NCBI GenBank assembly: GCA_030824515.1
Contig: JAVBXN010000001.1
Location: forward strand, 1-37,071
DNA: 37,071 nt
Source of the DNA: Pelobacter sp.
GTDB lineage: Bacteria; Desulfobacterota; Desulfuromonadia; Geobacterales; Pseudopelobacteraceae
Direction: 5' to 3'
The notes beneath the pieces are model-generated. The model was not told the DNA's origin. It was given only the letters and a program-made list of their open reading frames with translations, and did not search any database. Of this stretch, positions 1 through 9,166 are shown in pieces; the first letter of the stretch is position 1; each line of letters opens with the position of its first letter. A program made the translations under genes and the position numbers.

Positions 1-144
1 GTTGAAATGGTTATGCCTGGCGACAACGTTGCCATGACCATCAACCTGATCACCCCGATCGCCATGGATGAAGGCCTCCGCTTCGCTATCCGCGAAGGTG
101 GACGTACCGTCGGCGCAGGCGTTGTAAGCTCCATTATCGAATAA
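1..144 (+). CDS. tuf: Elongation factor Tu, C-terminal 47 residues (partial)
   Basis: The window opens inside an ORF that ends at TAA 142-144. The encoded tail contains [25 protein letters not shown] and ends [10 protein letters not shown], the domain-III signature of EF-Tu. EF-Tu is the GTPase that delivers aminoacyl-tRNA to the ribosome; the part seen here is the C-terminal beta-barrel that contacts tRNA and EF-Ts. The start and G domain lie upstream of the window. It sits 24 bases before rpsJ, the usual place of a tuf copy at the head of the S10 operon, and probably shares its transcript. Confidence 0.97.
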   Translation, partial: VEMVMPGDNVAMTINLITPIAMDEGLRFAIREGGRTVGAGVVSSIIE

Positions 145-168
145 ATCTGAAACGTTACGAGGATATCA

Positions 169-477
169 ATGCAGAGCCAGAAAATCAGAATTCGCCTCAA
201 GGCATATGACCATAAGCTACTGGATGTTTCAGTAAGTGAGATCGTCGAAACTGCAAAAAGAACTGGTGCTAGAGTTGCAGGGCCGATTCCACTGCCAACA
301 GTTATAAACAAATACTGTGTTCTCCGTGGTCCGCATGTTGATAAAAAGTCTCGCGATCAATTTGAGATCAGAACGCATAAACGTCTGATCGACATACTTG
401 ATCCGACACAGCAAACTGTTGATGCCTTGATGAAACTGGATCTTTCTGCTGGTGTTGACGTCGAAATCAAACTGTAA
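169..477 (+). CDS. rpsJ: 30S ribosomal protein S10 (NusE)
   Basis: 102 residues, the normal S10 length. Conserved segments are [15 protein letters not shown] at the N-terminus, GPIPLPT near residues 38-44 and the loop [17 protein letters not shown] near residues 60-76. S10 is a 30S head protein and, as NusE, also binds NusB/NusG in antitermination and transcription-translation coupling. The ATG follows an ACGAGG ribosome site with 6 bases between. First gene of the S10 operon proper; no terminator or obvious promoter separates it from tuf. Confidence 0.98.
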   Translation: MQSQKIRIRLKAYDHKLLDVSVSEIVETAKRTGARVAGPIPLPTVINKYCVLRGPHVDKKSRDQFEIRTHKRLIDILDPTQQTVDALMKLDLSAGVDVEIKL

Positions 478-505
478 TTGTTACTACGACTGAATAGGAT
501 TAGCT

Positions 506-1135
506 ATGATGAAAGGTATCATCGGAAAAAAGCTGGGCATGACTCAGATATTTTTGGAAGACGGGACACTTGTGCCAGTAACAGTTGTTCAGGCTGGTCC
601 TTGCTACGTAGTCCAGAAAAAAACAGTAGAGACAGATGGTTACTCGGCAGTTCAGGTTGGTTTTGATTCTGTTGCAGCTTCCGGTGCAAACAAGCCGGAT
701 CTTGGACACTGCACAAAATCGGGACAGGGCGTTTTCAGACACCTGAGAGAATTCAAACTGGCATCATCTGCAGAAATGAGCATCGGTGATTCAATTACGG
801 TTGATCAATTTGCTCCTGACGATGTTATCGATGTCACTGGTACTAGTATCGGTAAAGGTTTTCAGGGTGTCATAAAACGCTGGAACTTTAAAGGCGGCAG
901 AGCCTCCCACGGTTCACGCTTTCATCGGGCACCAGGCTCAATCGGTGCATCCGCAACACCTTCGCATGTTTTTAAGAATAAGAAAATGCCCGGTCAGATG
1001 GGTAATTGCAAGGTTACAGTTCAGCGCCTTAAAATAGTCCGTGTAGTTTCATCAGATAATCTGCTCCTCATCAAAGGCGCGGTTCCTGGTCATAAGAACT
1101 CAATCGTACTGATTAAACAGAGTGTAAAAGCTTAG
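506..1135 (+). CDS. rplC: 50S ribosomal protein L3
   Basis: 209 residues with the L3 start [15 protein letters not shown] and the central loop [13 protein letters not shown] followed by KKMPGQMGN, which reaches toward the peptidyl transferase centre. Two ATGs are adjacent (506 and 509); the ribosome site AGGA at 496-499 gives 6 or 9 bases, so either start is possible and the family norm (MKG) favours 509. The loop has Ala/Ser where E. coli L3 has the glutamine methylated by PrmB, so that modification is not expected here. Second gene of the S10 operon. Confidence 0.97.
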   Translation: MMKGIIGKKLGMTQIFLEDGTLVPVTVVQAGPCYVVQKKTVETDGYSAVQVGFDSVAASGANKPDLGHCTKSGQGVFRHLREFKLASSAEMSIGDSITVDQFAPDDVIDVTGTSIGKGFQGVIKRWNFKGGRASHGSRFHRAPGSIGASATPSHVFKNKKMPGQMGNCKVTVQRLKIVRVVSSDNLLLIKGAVPGHKNSIVLIKQSVKA

Positions 1136-1156
1136 TAATTTCTTGGGAGTTTGTGT

Positions 1157-1780
1157 ATGCCTTCAATAGATGTCTACAATATGAACAGGCAAAAAACGGG
1201 TGAAGTTGAACTGTCTGATGACGTGTTCAATGTTGAGGTAAGGGAAAGCCTTATCCATCAGGCACTTCGAATTCAGCTTGCCAACAGGAGAGCAGGCACG
1301 GTTGCAGTAAAGAATCGTTCTGCCGTATCCGGCGGGGGTAAGAAGCCTTTCAAGCAAAAAGGTACCGGTAATGCTCGTCAGGGTTGTAGCAGAGCGCCGC
1401 AGTATCCTGGTGGTGGAGTTGCATTCGGCCCGCAGCCAAAGATATACAACCTGAGCATGAACAAAAAAGCAAGGGCTGCTGCACTTTGTTCAGTACTGAC
1501 TTATAAATTGCAGAATAACGGCATTACAGTTATCGATAAAATCGAATTTGACAAGATATCAACTCAGGATTTTGTAGGGTTCATGAAGCGCTTTGATCTT
1601 GAGCGTTCATTGATTGTTACGGATGATTTCAACAACAATCTGTACCTGTCAGCCCGCAATGTCCCTCATGTCAAAATGCTGAAGCATGATGCTCTGAATG
1701 TTCATGATATGCTTAAATACCGTCATATCATTTTTACTCAGGGATCGGTGCAGTCGGCAGAAGGAGCATTGCAGAAATGA
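1157..1780 (+). CDS. rplD: 50S ribosomal protein L4
   Basis: 207 residues from the ATG at 1157, preceded by GGGAG with 7 bases spacing; an in-frame TTG two codons earlier is less likely because L4 normally starts MPxxxVYN. The exit-tunnel loop is clear: [33 protein letters not shown] and [11 protein letters not shown]4 lines the polypeptide exit tunnel and, in enterobacteria, represses its own operon; whether that regulation exists here cannot be seen, because the operon leader is outside the window. The stop overlaps the rplW start (ATGA), indicating translational coupling. Confidence 0.97.
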   Translation: MPSIDVYNMNRQKTGEVELSDDVFNVEVRESLIHQALRIQLANRRAGTVAVKNRSAVSGGGKKPFKQKGTGNARQGCSRAPQYPGGGVAFGPQPKIYNLSMNKKARAAALCSVLTYKLQNNGITVIDKIEFDKISTQDFVGFMKRFDLERSLIVTDDFNNNLYLSARNVPHVKMLKHDALNVHDMLKYRHIIFTQGSVQSAEGALQK

Positions 1781-2061
1781 ACATTTACTCCGTGATCAAA
1801 AAGCCGCATGTAACTGAAAAAACTTCGTTGGGAGCTGATTCATCCAACACAGTTGCTATCGTGGTAGATAAAGATTCAAACAAAATTGAAATCAAGCAGG
1901 CTGTTGAATCCCTGTTTAAAGTTAAAGTTGCCGATGTTCGTACGGTAACCGTGGCTGGCAAGGTTAAGCGCTCTGGCAAAACTTTTGGCAAACGGTCCAA
2001 CTGGAAAAAAGCATATGTAACACTCCAGGAAGGACAAACAATAGATTTCTTTGAAGTCTAA
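1777..2061 (+). CDS. rplW: 50S ribosomal protein L23
   Basis: 94 residues, typical for bacterial L23, with the opening [11 protein letters not shown] and the middle block [20 protein letters not shown]23 sits at the exit of the nascent-chain tunnel and forms the docking site for trigger factor and SRP. Its ATG overlaps the rplD stop by four bases, so its translation probably depends on ribosomes finishing rplD. The C-terminal half ([15 protein letters not shown]) matches the family pattern. Confidence 0.97.
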   Translation: MNIYSVIKKPHVTEKTSLGADSSNTVAIVVDKDSNKIEIKQAVESLFKVKVADVRTVTVAGKVKRSGKTFGKRSNWKKAYVTLQEGQTIDFFEV

Positions 2062-2082
2062 CTAACACGTTTGGGGTTCGCA

Positions 2083-2907
2083 ATGGCAATCAAAAGTTAC
2101 AATCCGACATCAGCAGGACGTAGGCATCAAACATGTTCTGCGTTTGACGAAATTACTAAATCTACACCAGAAAAGTCCTTGCTAGTTGTTCTTAAAAAAA
2201 GCGGCGGCAGAAACTCTAATGGACGTATAACTTCCAGGCATCAAGGTGGCGGTCACAAACAGAAGTATCGTATTATCGATTTTCGACGTGATAAAAGAAG
2301 CATACCCGCTACTGTTGCCAGCATAGAATATGATCCGAACCGCAGTGCAAGAATTGCACTTTTGAACTACGCAGACGGTGAAAAAAGATATATCTTGGCG
2401 CCACTTGATCTTAAAGTAGGTGATATGGTTATCAGTGGACCTGAAGCTGATATCAAGCCAGGGAATTCACTTCCACTTCGTGCGATTCCGTTGGGCACAA
2501 TTATACATAATATTGAGCTCAAAATCGGCAAAGGCGCACAACTTGCTAGAAGTGCAGGTACTTTCGCACAGCTCATGTCAAAAGAGGGCAAGTATTCTCA
2601 GGTTAAACTGCCTTCCGGCGAAGTTCGTCTAATCCTTCAGGATTGCTACGCAACGATCGGGCAGGTTGGTAATACTGACCATGAAAACGTAAATATCGGT
2701 AAAGCCGGCCGCTCTCGTTGGCTTGGCAGACGTCCGAAGGTACGAGGCGTTGCAATGAACCCTGTCGATCACCCACATGGTGGTGGTGAAGGGCGTACTT
2801 CGGGTGGACGTCATCCTGTAACTCCTTGGGGCATACCTACTAAGGGCTACAAAACACGTACTAACAAGACTTCTGATCGTTTCATCGTTAAGAAGCGCAG
2901 CAAATAA
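2083..2907 (+). CDS. rplB: 50S ribosomal protein L2
   Basis: 274 residues from ATG 2083 ([14 protein letters not shown]). An in-frame TTG four codons upstream is rejected because the family begins MAIKxxxPTS and GGGG at 2073-2076 spaces correctly to 2083. Hallmarks are [17 protein letters not shown], the [16 protein letters not shown] block and [17 protein letters not shown] with the conserved histidine close to the peptidyl transferase centre. L2 is needed for subunit association and peptide-bond formation. Same operon, 21 bases after rplW. Confidence 0.98.
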   Translation: MAIKSYNPTSAGRRHQTCSAFDEITKSTPEKSLLVVLKKSGGRNSNGRITSRHQGGGHKQKYRIIDFRRDKRSIPATVASIEYDPNRSARIALLNYADGEKRYILAPLDLKVGDMVISGPEADIKPGNSLPLRAIPLGTIIHNIELKIGKGAQLARSAGTFAQLMSKEGKYSQVKLPSGEVRLILQDCYATIGQVGNTDHENVNIGKAGRSRWLGRRPKVRGVAMNPVDHPHGGGEGRTSGGRHPVTPWGIPTKGYKTRTNKTSDRFIVKKRSK

Positions 2908-2927
2908 TCCGTTGAGAGGCTGATAAT

Positions 2928-3206
2928 ATGGCACGTTCGATAAAAAAAGGTCCTTTTATTGATGATCACTTGTTGAAAAAGGTTCTGGCTGAAGGTCCTA
3001 ATTCTAAGAAAATAATTAAGACTTGGTCACGCCGCTCCACAATCAGCCCTGATTTTATAGGTTGTAGTTTTGCGGTACATAACGGTCGCAAGTTTATTCC
3101 GGTTTTTGTAACCGAGAATATGGTTGGACATAAAATGGGTGAATTTTCGCCAACTAGAACATTTCACGGCCATGCCGCTGATAAGAAGAGTAAAGTCAAG
3201 AAGTAG
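2928..3206 (+). CDS. rpsS: 30S ribosomal protein S19
   Basis: 92 residues, standard length, opening [19 protein letters not shown] and containing the [14 protein letters not shown] and [14 protein letters not shown] motifs. S19 lies on the 30S head beside S13 and contacts the A-site finger of 23S rRNA. GAGAGG upstream is the ribosome site. Twenty bases separate it from rplB and 15 from rplV, in keeping with one transcript. Confidence 0.98.
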   Translation: MARSIKKGPFIDDHLLKKVLAEGPNSKKIIKTWSRRSTISPDFIGCSFAVHNGRKFIPVFVTENMVGHKMGEFSPTRTFHGHAADKKSKVKK

Positions 3207-3221
3207 TAAGGGGAGTTTGAT

Positions 3222-3557
3222 ATGGAATCCAGTGCAAAATTATCATCTATACGGCTTTCACCACGCAAAACTCGACTTGTCGTCGATCTTGTAAGAGGGA
3301 AAGCTATACAGGATGCACTCAATACTTTACGATTTATGCCACAGCCATCAGCAAAACTTGTGTCCAAACTGCTAAAATCTGCAGTTGCCAATGCTGAGCA
3401 AAAAGGTGTATCTGATGTGGATCGCCTGTTTGTAAAAACCATATTTGTCGATGGTGGCGCCGTATTAAAGCGCTTCGTTCCGCGTGCGATGGGACGTGCA
3501 AGTAAGATAAGAAAGCCGACAAGCCATATTGCAGTAACACTGTCGGACTCTAAATAG
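3222..3557 (+). CDS. rplV: 50S ribosomal protein L22
   Basis: 111 residues with the L22 opening [23 protein letters not shown] and the beta-hairpin end [20 protein letters not shown], which projects into the exit tunnel near the macrolide site. The ATG follows AGGGGAG with 6-7 bases between. L22 binds several 23S domains and shapes the tunnel constriction with L4. Nothing unusual is seen in length or motifs. Confidence 0.98.
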   Translation: MESSAKLSSIRLSPRKTRLVVDLVRGKAIQDALNTLRFMPQPSAKLVSKLLKSAVANAEQKGVSDVDRLFVKTIFVDGGAVLKRFVPRAMGRASKIRKPTSHIAVTLSDSK

Positions 3558-3580
3558 TTTTTATTACCTGGAGGTGTAGT

Positions 3581-4213
3581 TTGGGACAAAAAATAAATCC
3601 GATAGGCTTCCGACTTGGTGTAACTAAGACTTGGGACTCGAAATGGTACGCTGAGGCTGACTACGCTAAGTTGTTGCATGAAGACCTGGCCATCCGGAAA
3701 TTCTTGAAAAAGCGTTTATACAGTTCCGGTGTGTCTAAAATAGAGATTGAGCGTGCGGCAAACAAATGCAAGATCAATATCTTCACTGCTCGCCCGGGTC
3801 TTATTATCGGTAAAAAGGGTTCAGAAGTCGAAACGATCAAGAAAGATCTTGCACTGATAACTTCTAAAGAAGTCTTTATTACTATTAATGAAGTACGTAA
3901 GCCTGAACTGGATGCTCAGTTAGTGGCCGAGAACGTAGCTCTGCAGCTGGAACGACGTATCGCATTCCGTAGAGCCATGAAGAAGAGCGTCACCTCGACA
4001 TTAAAGTTTGGTGCCAAAGGTATCAGAATTACATGCTCCGGAAGGCTTGGTGGTGCTGAAATGTCACGTACCGAATGGTATCGTGAAGGGCGGGTTCCTC
4101 TCCACACCCTGAGAGCTGACATAGATTATGGTTTTGCCGAAGCTAAAACAACATATGGACTTATTGGCGTAAAAGTACTGATATTCAAAGGTGAAATTCT
4201 GCCTGGTAAGTGA
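3581..4213 (+). CDS. rpsC: 30S ribosomal protein S3 (TTG start)
   Basis: 210 residues. The start is TTG at 3581, giving [13 protein letters not shown], the invariant S3 beginning; GGAGGT at 3570-3575 is a near-perfect ribosome site five bases away, and there is no in-frame ATG that preserves the family N-terminus. The KH domain is seen as [16 protein letters not shown] (about residues 74-89), followed by [30 protein letters not shown]3 sits at the mRNA entry channel and takes part in mRNA unwinding. It is one of four 30S genes in this window that start with TTG. Confidence 0.97.
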   Translation: MGQKINPIGFRLGVTKTWDSKWYAEADYAKLLHEDLAIRKFLKKRLYSSGVSKIEIERAANKCKINIFTARPGLIIGKKGSEVETIKKDLALITSKEVFITINEVRKPELDAQLVAENVALQLERRIAFRRAMKKSVTSTLKFGAKGIRITCSGRLGGAEMSRTEWYREGRVPLHTLRADIDYGFAEAKTTYGLIGVKVLIFKGEILPGK

Positions 4214-4246
4214 TCTTTTTATTTTGCACAACAGGAGCACGCATCA

Positions 4247-4669
4247 ATGTTAATGCCGAAACGGGTCAAACATAGAAAACAAATGAAGGGGCGTATGTCC
4301 GGTAAGCCCTGCCGTGGAATCGATCTTTCTTTTGGCGAGTTTGGACTTCAGGCCACAGAGTGTGGATGGCTTGATTCACGTCAAATTGAAGCAGCGCGTA
4401 TCGCGATGACACGTTATATCAAGAGGGGTGGTAAGATCTGGATTCGAGTTTTTCCGGACAAGCCGTTGACTGCAAAACCTGCAGAGACCAGGATGGGTAA
4501 AGGTAAAGGTTCACCTGATTCTTGGGTCTGTGTTGTTAAGCCAGGCGTAATCTTATACGAGATGGAAGGTGTGACCGAAGAGATTGCACGCGAAGCTCTG
4601 AGGCTTGCTGCACACAAACTGCCCCTTTCAACAAAGTTTATCTCACGGGGAGAGCTTCATGAAGACTAA
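4247..4669 (+). CDS. rplP: 50S ribosomal protein L16
   Basis: 140 residues, starting [17 protein letters not shown], with [15 protein letters not shown] and [13 protein letters not shown] as expected for L16. The protein sits near the A-site and helps organise tRNA accommodation; its arginine hydroxylated by YcfD in E. coli lies in the MxGRxKG-like region. The ATG at 4247 follows AGGAG. The last 11 bases overlap the beginning of rpmC. Confidence 0.97.
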   Translation: MLMPKRVKHRKQMKGRMSGKPCRGIDLSFGEFGLQATECGWLDSRQIEAARIAMTRYIKRGGKIWIRVFPDKPLTAKPAETRMGKGKGSPDSWVCVVKPGVILYEMEGVTEEIAREALRLAAHKLPLSTKFISRGELHED

Positions 4670-4847
4670 TGACCTCAGGAAAATGACCTCTGAAGAACTG
4701 ATCAAAAAGCAGACTGAGACTACTCAGGAGCTTTTCAATCTCAAATTTCAGCTGCATACCGGCAGACTTGAGAATACATCCAGGCTTAAATCTGTCCGGA
4801 AGGACATTGCCAGAATTAGTACAATACTCACTGAGATCAAGGCATAG
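4659..4847 (+). CDS. rpmC: 50S ribosomal protein L29
   Basis: 62 residues from ATG 4659 ([14 protein letters not shown]). A longer reading frame exists upstream, but GGGGAGAG at 4647-4654 and the family length support this start, which lies inside the last codons of rplP (11-base overlap in another frame). Conserved parts are [19 protein letters not shown] and [13 protein letters not shown]29 is a two-helix protein beside L23 at the tunnel exit. The overlap implies coupled translation with L16. Confidence 0.96.
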   Translation: MKTNDLRKMTSEELIKKQTETTQELFNLKFQLHTGRLENTSRLKSVRKDIARISTILTEIKA

Positions 4848-4858
4848 GGAGCATCGAA

Positions 4859-5116
4859 ATGATTGAACGTGGTCATAGAAAAACACAGGTAGGTGTTGTT
4901 GTAAGTGACAAGATGGAGAAAACCGTTGTAGTCAAGGTTGACCGTCTTGTTAAACACAGCATTTACAATAAATATATCAAGCGTAGTGTTAAGTACAAGG
5001 TTCATGATGAACAGAACAGTACTAAAGTCGGTGACCGCGTACAAATTATCGAGTGTCGCCCATTGAGTAAAGATAAGCGCTGGAGTCTCAAGCAGATAAT
5101 TGAAAGTATCTCTTAG
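4859..5116 (+). CDS. rpsQ: 30S ribosomal protein S17
   Basis: 85 residues. The N-terminus has the typical [19 protein letters not shown], followed by the [19 protein letters not shown] block and [13 protein letters not shown] of the OB-fold S17. It is a primary assembly protein that binds helix 11 of 16S rRNA. The ATG follows TAGGGAGC with 5-6 bases spacing, 11 bases after rpmC, which ends the classical S10 operon; no terminator is visible before rplN, so S10 and spc units appear continuous. Confidence 0.97.
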   Translation: MIERGHRKTQVGVVVSDKMEKTVVVKVDRLVKHSIYNKYIKRSVKYKVHDEQNSTKVGDRVQIIECRPLSKDKRWSLKQIIESIS

Positions 5117-5134
5117 TATAGGGAGTATCGTGTA

Positions 5135-5503
5135 ATGATTCAAATGCAGACAATACTGGATGTAGCCGACAATTCAGGAGCAAAAAAACTATTTTGCATA
5201 AAAGTCCTGGGCGGTTCCAAGAGAAAATATGCAGGCGTTGGCGATATTATTGTTGCTTCTGTTCGTGAAGCGCTTCCCAATTCCAAAGTTAAAAAAGGCG
5301 ATGTTGTTAAAGCTGTTATAGTTAGAACTGCAAAGTCTCTAGGTCGTCCGGACGGATCATACATCCGTTTTGATGATAACTCTGGTGTTGTAATTAATAA
5401 TGCCAAGGAACCGGTTGGTTCTCGTATCTTCGGTCCGGTAGCCAGAGAATTGCGGGCTAAGAAGTTTATGAAAATTATCTCTCTTGCACCGGAAGTACTA
5501 TAA
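5135..5503 (+). CDS. rplN: 50S ribosomal protein L14
   Basis: 122 residues, the invariant length, starting [17 protein letters not shown], with [11 protein letters not shown] and [14 protein letters not shown]14 forms inter-subunit bridge B8 and is the contact site for the silencing factor RsfS. The ribosome site is AGGGAG upstream of the ATG. First gene of the spc section. Confidence 0.98.
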   Translation: MIQMQTILDVADNSGAKKLFCIKVLGGSKRKYAGVGDIIVASVREALPNSKVKKGDVVKAVIVRTAKSLGRPDGSYIRFDDNSGVVINNAKEPVGSRIFGPVARELRAKKFMKIISLAPEVL

Positions 5504-5523
5504 AAATATCGGAGAAATTACAG

Positions 5524-5844
5524 ATGCAAGCCATTAAATCCCATGTTAACAAGGGCGATACAGTTATGGTTATTGCCGGTAAGGAAAAAAGTAAAACCGG
5601 TAAGGTTTTACAGCTTCTTCCTAAAAAGCAAGGCGTAATCGTAGAAGGTCTCAATATTGTCAAACGACACGTAAAAGCTCGTGGCAATGAGGCCGGCGGG
5701 ATAAAGGAGAAAGAAGCCAGGATACACATCTCCAATGTCATGCCATATTGTTCAAAGTGTGCTAAGCCTGTCAGAACCAGCAAGAAAATTCTGGAAAACG
5801 GCGAAAAGCAGCGTGTTTGTATCAAGTGTGGCAATTCGCTTTAG
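5524..5844 (+). CDS. rplX: 50S ribosomal protein L24 with zinc-type C-terminus
   Basis: 106 residues. The KOW region is seen as [19 protein letters not shown] (residues about 10-28) and the middle as [12 protein letters not shown]. The tail departs from E. coli L24: CSKC near residues 77-80 and CIKC near 98-101 form two CxxC pairs that would bind one zinc ion. L24 starts assembly of 5' 23S rRNA and sits near the tunnel exit. The cysteine form occurs in a number of bacterial L24 proteins, so it is a variant and not an error. Twenty bases after rplN. Confidence 0.96.
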   Translation: MQAIKSHVNKGDTVMVIAGKEKSKTGKVLQLLPKKQGVIVEGLNIVKRHVKARGNEAGGIKEKEARIHISNVMPYCSKCAKPVRTSKKILENGEKQRVCIKCGNSL

Positions 5845-5868
5845 AATTACTTTGGAGGAAATATTATA

Positions 5869-6408
5869 ATGACGCGTTTAAAAGAGATATATATCAAAGA
5901 AGTTGTTCCTAAGCTTCTTAACGATTTTACGTATAAGTCCTCCATGCAGGTACCACGCATTGAGAAAATCGTTGTTAATATGGGTTTGGGCGAAGCGATC
6001 CAGAATGTTAAGATACTCGATTCTGCAACAGCAGAACTGAATGCAATAACTGGGCAGAAATCAGTTATCACAAAAGCAAAAAAATCAATTGCTACATTCA
6101 AGCTGCGTGAAGGTATGCCTATTGGTTGTATGGTGACATTGCGTCGCGAACGCATGTACGAGTTTCTCGACCGACTTATGAATGTATCGCTTGCCAGAGT
6201 TCGAGATTTCAAGGGCGTCTCTGGAAAGGCTTTTGACGGTAAAGGCAATTATACTCTTGGCGTGAAGGAACAGCTTATATTTCCTGAGATTGATTATGAT
6301 GCAGTTGACAAGATCAAAGGTATGAATATAACTATCGTGACAAGTGCCAAGACTGACGAGGAAGGTAAAGCTCTTCTCAAGTACCTGGGCATGCCGTTCA
6401 GGAACTAA
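5869..6408 (+). CDS. rplE: 50S ribosomal protein L5
   Basis: 179 residues. Diagnostic blocks are [48 protein letters not shown] and [19 protein letters not shown]5 carries 5S rRNA together with L18 and L25 and contacts P-site tRNA in the central protuberance. The ATG follows TTTGGAGG with a good spacing. Standard length and order. Confidence 0.98.
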   Translation: MTRLKEIYIKEVVPKLLNDFTYKSSMQVPRIEKIVVNMGLGEAIQNVKILDSATAELNAITGQKSVITKAKKSIATFKLREGMPIGCMVTLRRERMYEFLDRLMNVSLARVRDFKGVSGKAFDGKGNYTLGVKEQLIFPEIDYDAVDKIKGMNITIVTSAKTDEEGKALLKYLGMPFRN

Positions 6409-6425
6409 GAAATCTGGAGGATTCT

Positions 6426-6611
6426 GTGGCAAAAGTTTCAATGATAATCAAGTCCCAGCGCAAACCTAAATTCAAGGTTCGCCAACACAATCGTTGCCCG
6501 GTCTGCGGGAGACCTAAAGCTTTCTACCGGAAATTCGAAATGTGCAGAATATGTCTGCGCAAGTACGCCTCCTCTGGCCAGATTCCCGGCGTGATTAAAT
6601 CCAGCTGGTAA
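6426..6611 (+). CDS. rpsN: 30S ribosomal protein S14, zinc-binding short form
   Basis: 61 residues from GTG 6426, preceded by TGGAGG. It is the short S14 type with two CxxC pairs (CPVC and CRIC) that bind zinc, instead of the about 100-residue cysteine-free type of E. coli. The end [11 protein letters not shown] is typical. S14 is a late-binding 30S head protein. The zinc form makes this ribosome component zinc dependent; whether the genome also has a zinc-free paralogue cannot be seen here. Confidence 0.97.
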   Translation: MAKVSMIIKSQRKPKFKVRQHNRCPVCGRPKAFYRKFEMCRICLRKYASSGQIPGVIKSSW

Positions 6612-6650
6612 CTTCAAGCCCATATAGAAAGAGACAGGAGCATACTCACG

Positions 6651-7049
6651 ATGTCCATGACAGATCCAATTGCTGACATGCTTACCAGAATCAGAAATGC
6701 AAACATGGTAAAGCATCAGAAAGTTGACATTCCTTCTTCAAACATGAAAGTCAGTATAGCCAGTGTTTTGAAACAAGAAGGATTCATTAAAAACTATAAG
6801 GTGATTTCTGATAACCTTCAAGGTGTTCTCAGAGTCTACCTGAAATATATTGATGAAAAAGATAGTGTGATTAACGAGATCAAGCGAATCAGCAAGCCTG
6901 GTGGACGCGTCTATGTAAAGTCAGAAGATATACCCATGGTAAAAAGTGGACTTGGAATTGCGATTCTGTCCACATCCAAGGGGATCGTTACTGACAGTAC
7001 AGCACGTAAGGCCGGAGTAGGCGGCGAACTCATCTGCTCAGTCTGGTAA
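6651..7049 (+). CDS. rpsH: 30S ribosomal protein S8
   Basis: 132 residues, opening [17 protein letters not shown] and ending with [33 protein letters not shown], both family hallmarks. S8 binds helix 21 of 16S rRNA; in E. coli it is the translational repressor of the spc operon through an element near rplE. AGGAG about 10 bases before ATG 6651 supports this start over the ATG at 6657. No clear S8 target mimic was identified by eye. Confidence 0.97.
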   Translation: MSMTDPIADMLTRIRNANMVKHQKVDIPSSNMKVSIASVLKQEGFIKNYKVISDNLQGVLRVYLKYIDEKDSVINEIKRISKPGGRVYVKSEDIPMVKSGLGIAILSTSKGIVTDSTARKAGVGGELICSVW

Positions 7050-7073
7050 ACATTGCGACAAGGAGTACATTAG

Positions 7074-7613
7074 ATGTCAAGAATAGGTAAACTACCAATA
7101 GAGATACCAAAAGGTGTCAAGATCGGTTTCAGTGACTCTTTGTTGTCTGTACAGGGTCCGAACGGATCACTGGCACGCAAGATAATGTCAAATGTTGTAC
7201 TTGACATCAATGAATCAACAATTCTGGTCACCAGAGTTGATGAGACAAATCAATCCAGGGCTGCGCATGGTTTGACTCGTACACTGATAAACAACATGGT
7301 TGTTGGTGTAACAAAAGGATTCCAGACTGATCTGGAAATCAATGGAGTTGGTTACAGGGCCGAGGTTAAGGGCCAAGAACTGGTATTAAGTCTCGGATAC
7401 TCACATCCGGTCAACTTTCAGATTCCTGATGGAATCTCAATTAATGTTGAAAAAATGACCAAGCTCTCTGTCAAAGGATATGATAAGGAATTAGTTGGCC
7501 AGACAGCTGCTAAAATCAGATCGTTCCGCAGTCCTGAGCCTTACAAGGGTAAGGGCATCAAGTATGCTGACGAGACTATATTGAGGAAAGCTGGTAAAAC
7601 CGGCAAGAAATAG
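7074..7613 (+). CDS. rplF: 50S ribosomal protein L6
   Basis: 179 residues with the N-terminus [15 protein letters not shown], the central [19 protein letters not shown] and the C-terminal signature [15 protein letters not shown]6 is made of two similar domains and lies next to the sarcin-ricin loop and L7/L12 stalk base. AAGGAG upstream of the ATG. Standard size and position between rpsH and rplR. Confidence 0.98.
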   Translation: MSRIGKLPIEIPKGVKIGFSDSLLSVQGPNGSLARKIMSNVVLDINESTILVTRVDETNQSRAAHGLTRTLINNMVVGVTKGFQTDLEINGVGYRAEVKGQELVLSLGYSHPVNFQIPDGISINVEKMTKLSVKGYDKELVGQTAAKIRSFRSPEPYKGKGIKYADETILRKAGKTGKK

Positions 7614-7632
7614 TCTTTATAAGGAGATATGT

Positions 7633-7998
7633 GTGGCTAAAACAGCTATTAAAACAATTACACGTATGAAGCGTAAAGTACGGGTCCGTAAAAAAGTACT
7701 CGGTACAGTTGAGCGTCCACGTCTCAATGTATTTAAAAGCGCGCGACATATATATGCACAGATAATTGATGATACAAAGGGCGTTACTCTCGTTGCCGCA
7801 TCAACCCTGTCTGAGGCATCTGCAGATATAAGCAATGGTGGAAATGTCGCCGCTGCTACTTTTGTCGGAAAAGAAGTTGCCCGTCTGGCACTGGAAAAAG
7901 GTGTTTCATCTGTAGTTTTTGACCGCAATGGTTTTCTCTATCACGGTAGAATCAAAGCGCTTGCTGAAGCAGCCCGCGAAGCCGGGTTGTGCTTCTAA
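7633..7998 (+). CDS. rplR: 50S ribosomal protein L18
   Basis: 121 residues from GTG 7633, six bases after AAGGAG (7621-7626). The family motifs are [20 protein letters not shown] and the end [25 protein letters not shown]18 binds 5S rRNA with L5 and anchors it in the central protuberance. The short basic N-terminus ([13 protein letters not shown]) is the flexible RNA-binding tail. Confidence 0.97.
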   Translation: MAKTAIKTITRMKRKVRVRKKVLGTVERPRLNVFKSARHIYAQIIDDTKGVTLVAASTLSEASADISNGGNVAAATFVGKEVARLALEKGVSSVVFDRNGFLYHGRIKALAEAAREAGLCF

Positions 7999-8017
7999 GC
8001 GTACGAGGAGGTTTTCT

Positions 8018-8506
8018 TTGAGTAGGATCAATCCAGCAGAACTTAACCTTAATGATCGTGTCGTTCACATAAGCCGCGTTGCCAAGGTTGTCAAGGGTGG
8101 CCGTAGATTCAGTTTCTCCGCTCTTATTGTAGTAGGTGATGGCTGTGGCCATGTTGGTTATGGTCTTGGCAAGGCAAACGAAGTTCCTGAGGCTATCAGG
8201 AAGGGCGTTGAGCAGGCCAAGAAGAACCTGATAAAGGTACCAGTCAATCAGAATCAGACAATCCCTTTCGAAATTGAAGGCAAGTTTGGCGCTGGTAAAC
8301 TTCTCATGAAACCGGCTTCCGCAGGTACCGGTGTTATTGCCGGTGGCGCCGCCAGAGCTATTTTTGAGGCTGCCGGTATAAATAACATACTTTCCAAATG
8401 CCTTGGATCTAATAATCCTCACAATGTGATTAAGGCTGCTTTCAATGGTCTCATGAGGCTGAAAACTCCTGAAGAGATCGCTGCTCGCAGGGGTATCGCT
8501 GAATAA
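8018..8506 (+). CDS. rpsE: 30S ribosomal protein S5 (TTG start)
   Basis: 162 residues. The start is TTG 8018 ([16 protein letters not shown]), six bases after GAGGAGG at 8005-8011. A longer open frame runs back into rplR, but the strong ribosome site and family length reject it. Motifs are [35 protein letters not shown] and [12 protein letters not shown]5 sits at the mRNA entry and influences decoding accuracy. Overlap-free, 19 bases after rplR. Confidence 0.96.
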   Translation: MSRINPAELNLNDRVVHISRVAKVVKGGRRFSFSALIVVGDGCGHVGYGLGKANEVPEAIRKGVEQAKKNLIKVPVNQNQTIPFEIEGKFGAGKLLMKPASAGTGVIAGGAARAIFEAAGINNILSKCLGSNNPHNVIKAAFNGLMRLKTPEEIAARRGIAE

Positions 8507-8527
8507 ATAACTACGTAAGGAATTATC

Positions 8528-8704
8528 ATGAGCGCTATGCTTAAGATTACACTTGTAAAAAGCACGATATGCACACCCAAAAAACACAGAGATGTCGTTG
8601 CTGGTTTAGGTCTGTCAAAGCTTAACCAGTCTGTTCAACGTGCTGACAGTCCTGAAATTCGCGGTATGATCAACAAAGTTGCTCATCTGCTTTCTGTTGA
8701 ATAA
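8528..8704 (+). CDS. rpmD: 50S ribosomal protein L30
   Basis: A 58-residue frame read directly from the sequence: ATG 8528, TAA 8702-8704, translating to MSAMLKITLVKSTICTPKKH and ending INKVAHLLSVE. The core LKITLVKSTI followed by HRDVVAGLGLSKLNQ is the L30 pattern (normally KxHRxTVxxLGLxK). AAGGAA precedes the start. It lies exactly where rpmD belongs, between rpsE and rplO. L30 is a small 50S protein not essential in all bacteria. Confidence 0.95.
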   Translation: MSAMLKITLVKSTICTPKKHRDVVAGLGLSKLNQSVQRADSPEIRGMINKVAHLLSVE

Positions 8705-8722
8705 TTAAAGGGGTAGATAAGT

Positions 8723-9166
8723 ATGGAATTAAATAACCTTAAACCATCACTCGGTTCTACAAAGAACAGAAAACGTATCGGCCGTGGTACAGGTTCTGGA
8801 CATGGCAAAACTGCAACTAAAGGTCATAAAGGTCAGAAAGCACGTTCCGGCGGCAGTATCAAGGCCGGATTCGAGGGTGGCCAGATGCCTTTGCAGCGAC
8901 GTCTTCCGAAGCGCGGATTCACCCCGCTGGTCCGGATTGAGTACTCTCTAGTCAATCTGAATCAGCTGGAAGTATTTGAAGCCGGTACTTCTGTTGACGC
9001 AGTTGCTCTCGCTGCCAAGGGTTTAATCAAATCATCCCGTTGCGCAGTTAAAATACTAGCGAATGGCGATCTGACAAAGAATCTGAAGATAACTGCAAAC
9101 AAGTTCAGTCAAACTGCTAAAGATAAAATTGTAGCAGTTGGTGGATCTGTTGAGGAGATCGTCTAG
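8723..9166 (+). CDS. rplO: 50S ribosomal protein L15
   Basis: 147 residues, starting [26 protein letters not shown] (family start LxxLxPAxGSxxxxKRxGRGxGSG) with the Gly-rich [12 protein letters not shown] and [19 protein letters not shown]15 is a late-assembly 50S protein with a long extension penetrating 23S rRNA. Its TAG stop shares one base with the secY GTG start, suggesting coupling to the translocon gene. Confidence 0.97.
   Translation: MELNNLKPSLGSTKNRKRIGRGTGSGHGKTATKGHKGQKARSGGSIKAGFEGGQMPLQRRLPKRGFTPLVRIEYSLVNLNQLEVFEAGTSVDAVALAAKGLIKSSRCAVKILANGDLTKNLKITANKFSQTAKDKIVAVGGSVEEIV

Noticed and set aside
7952..8587. 211-residue minus-strand frame opposite rpsE
   Set aside because: Antisense shadow of a ribosomal protein gene.
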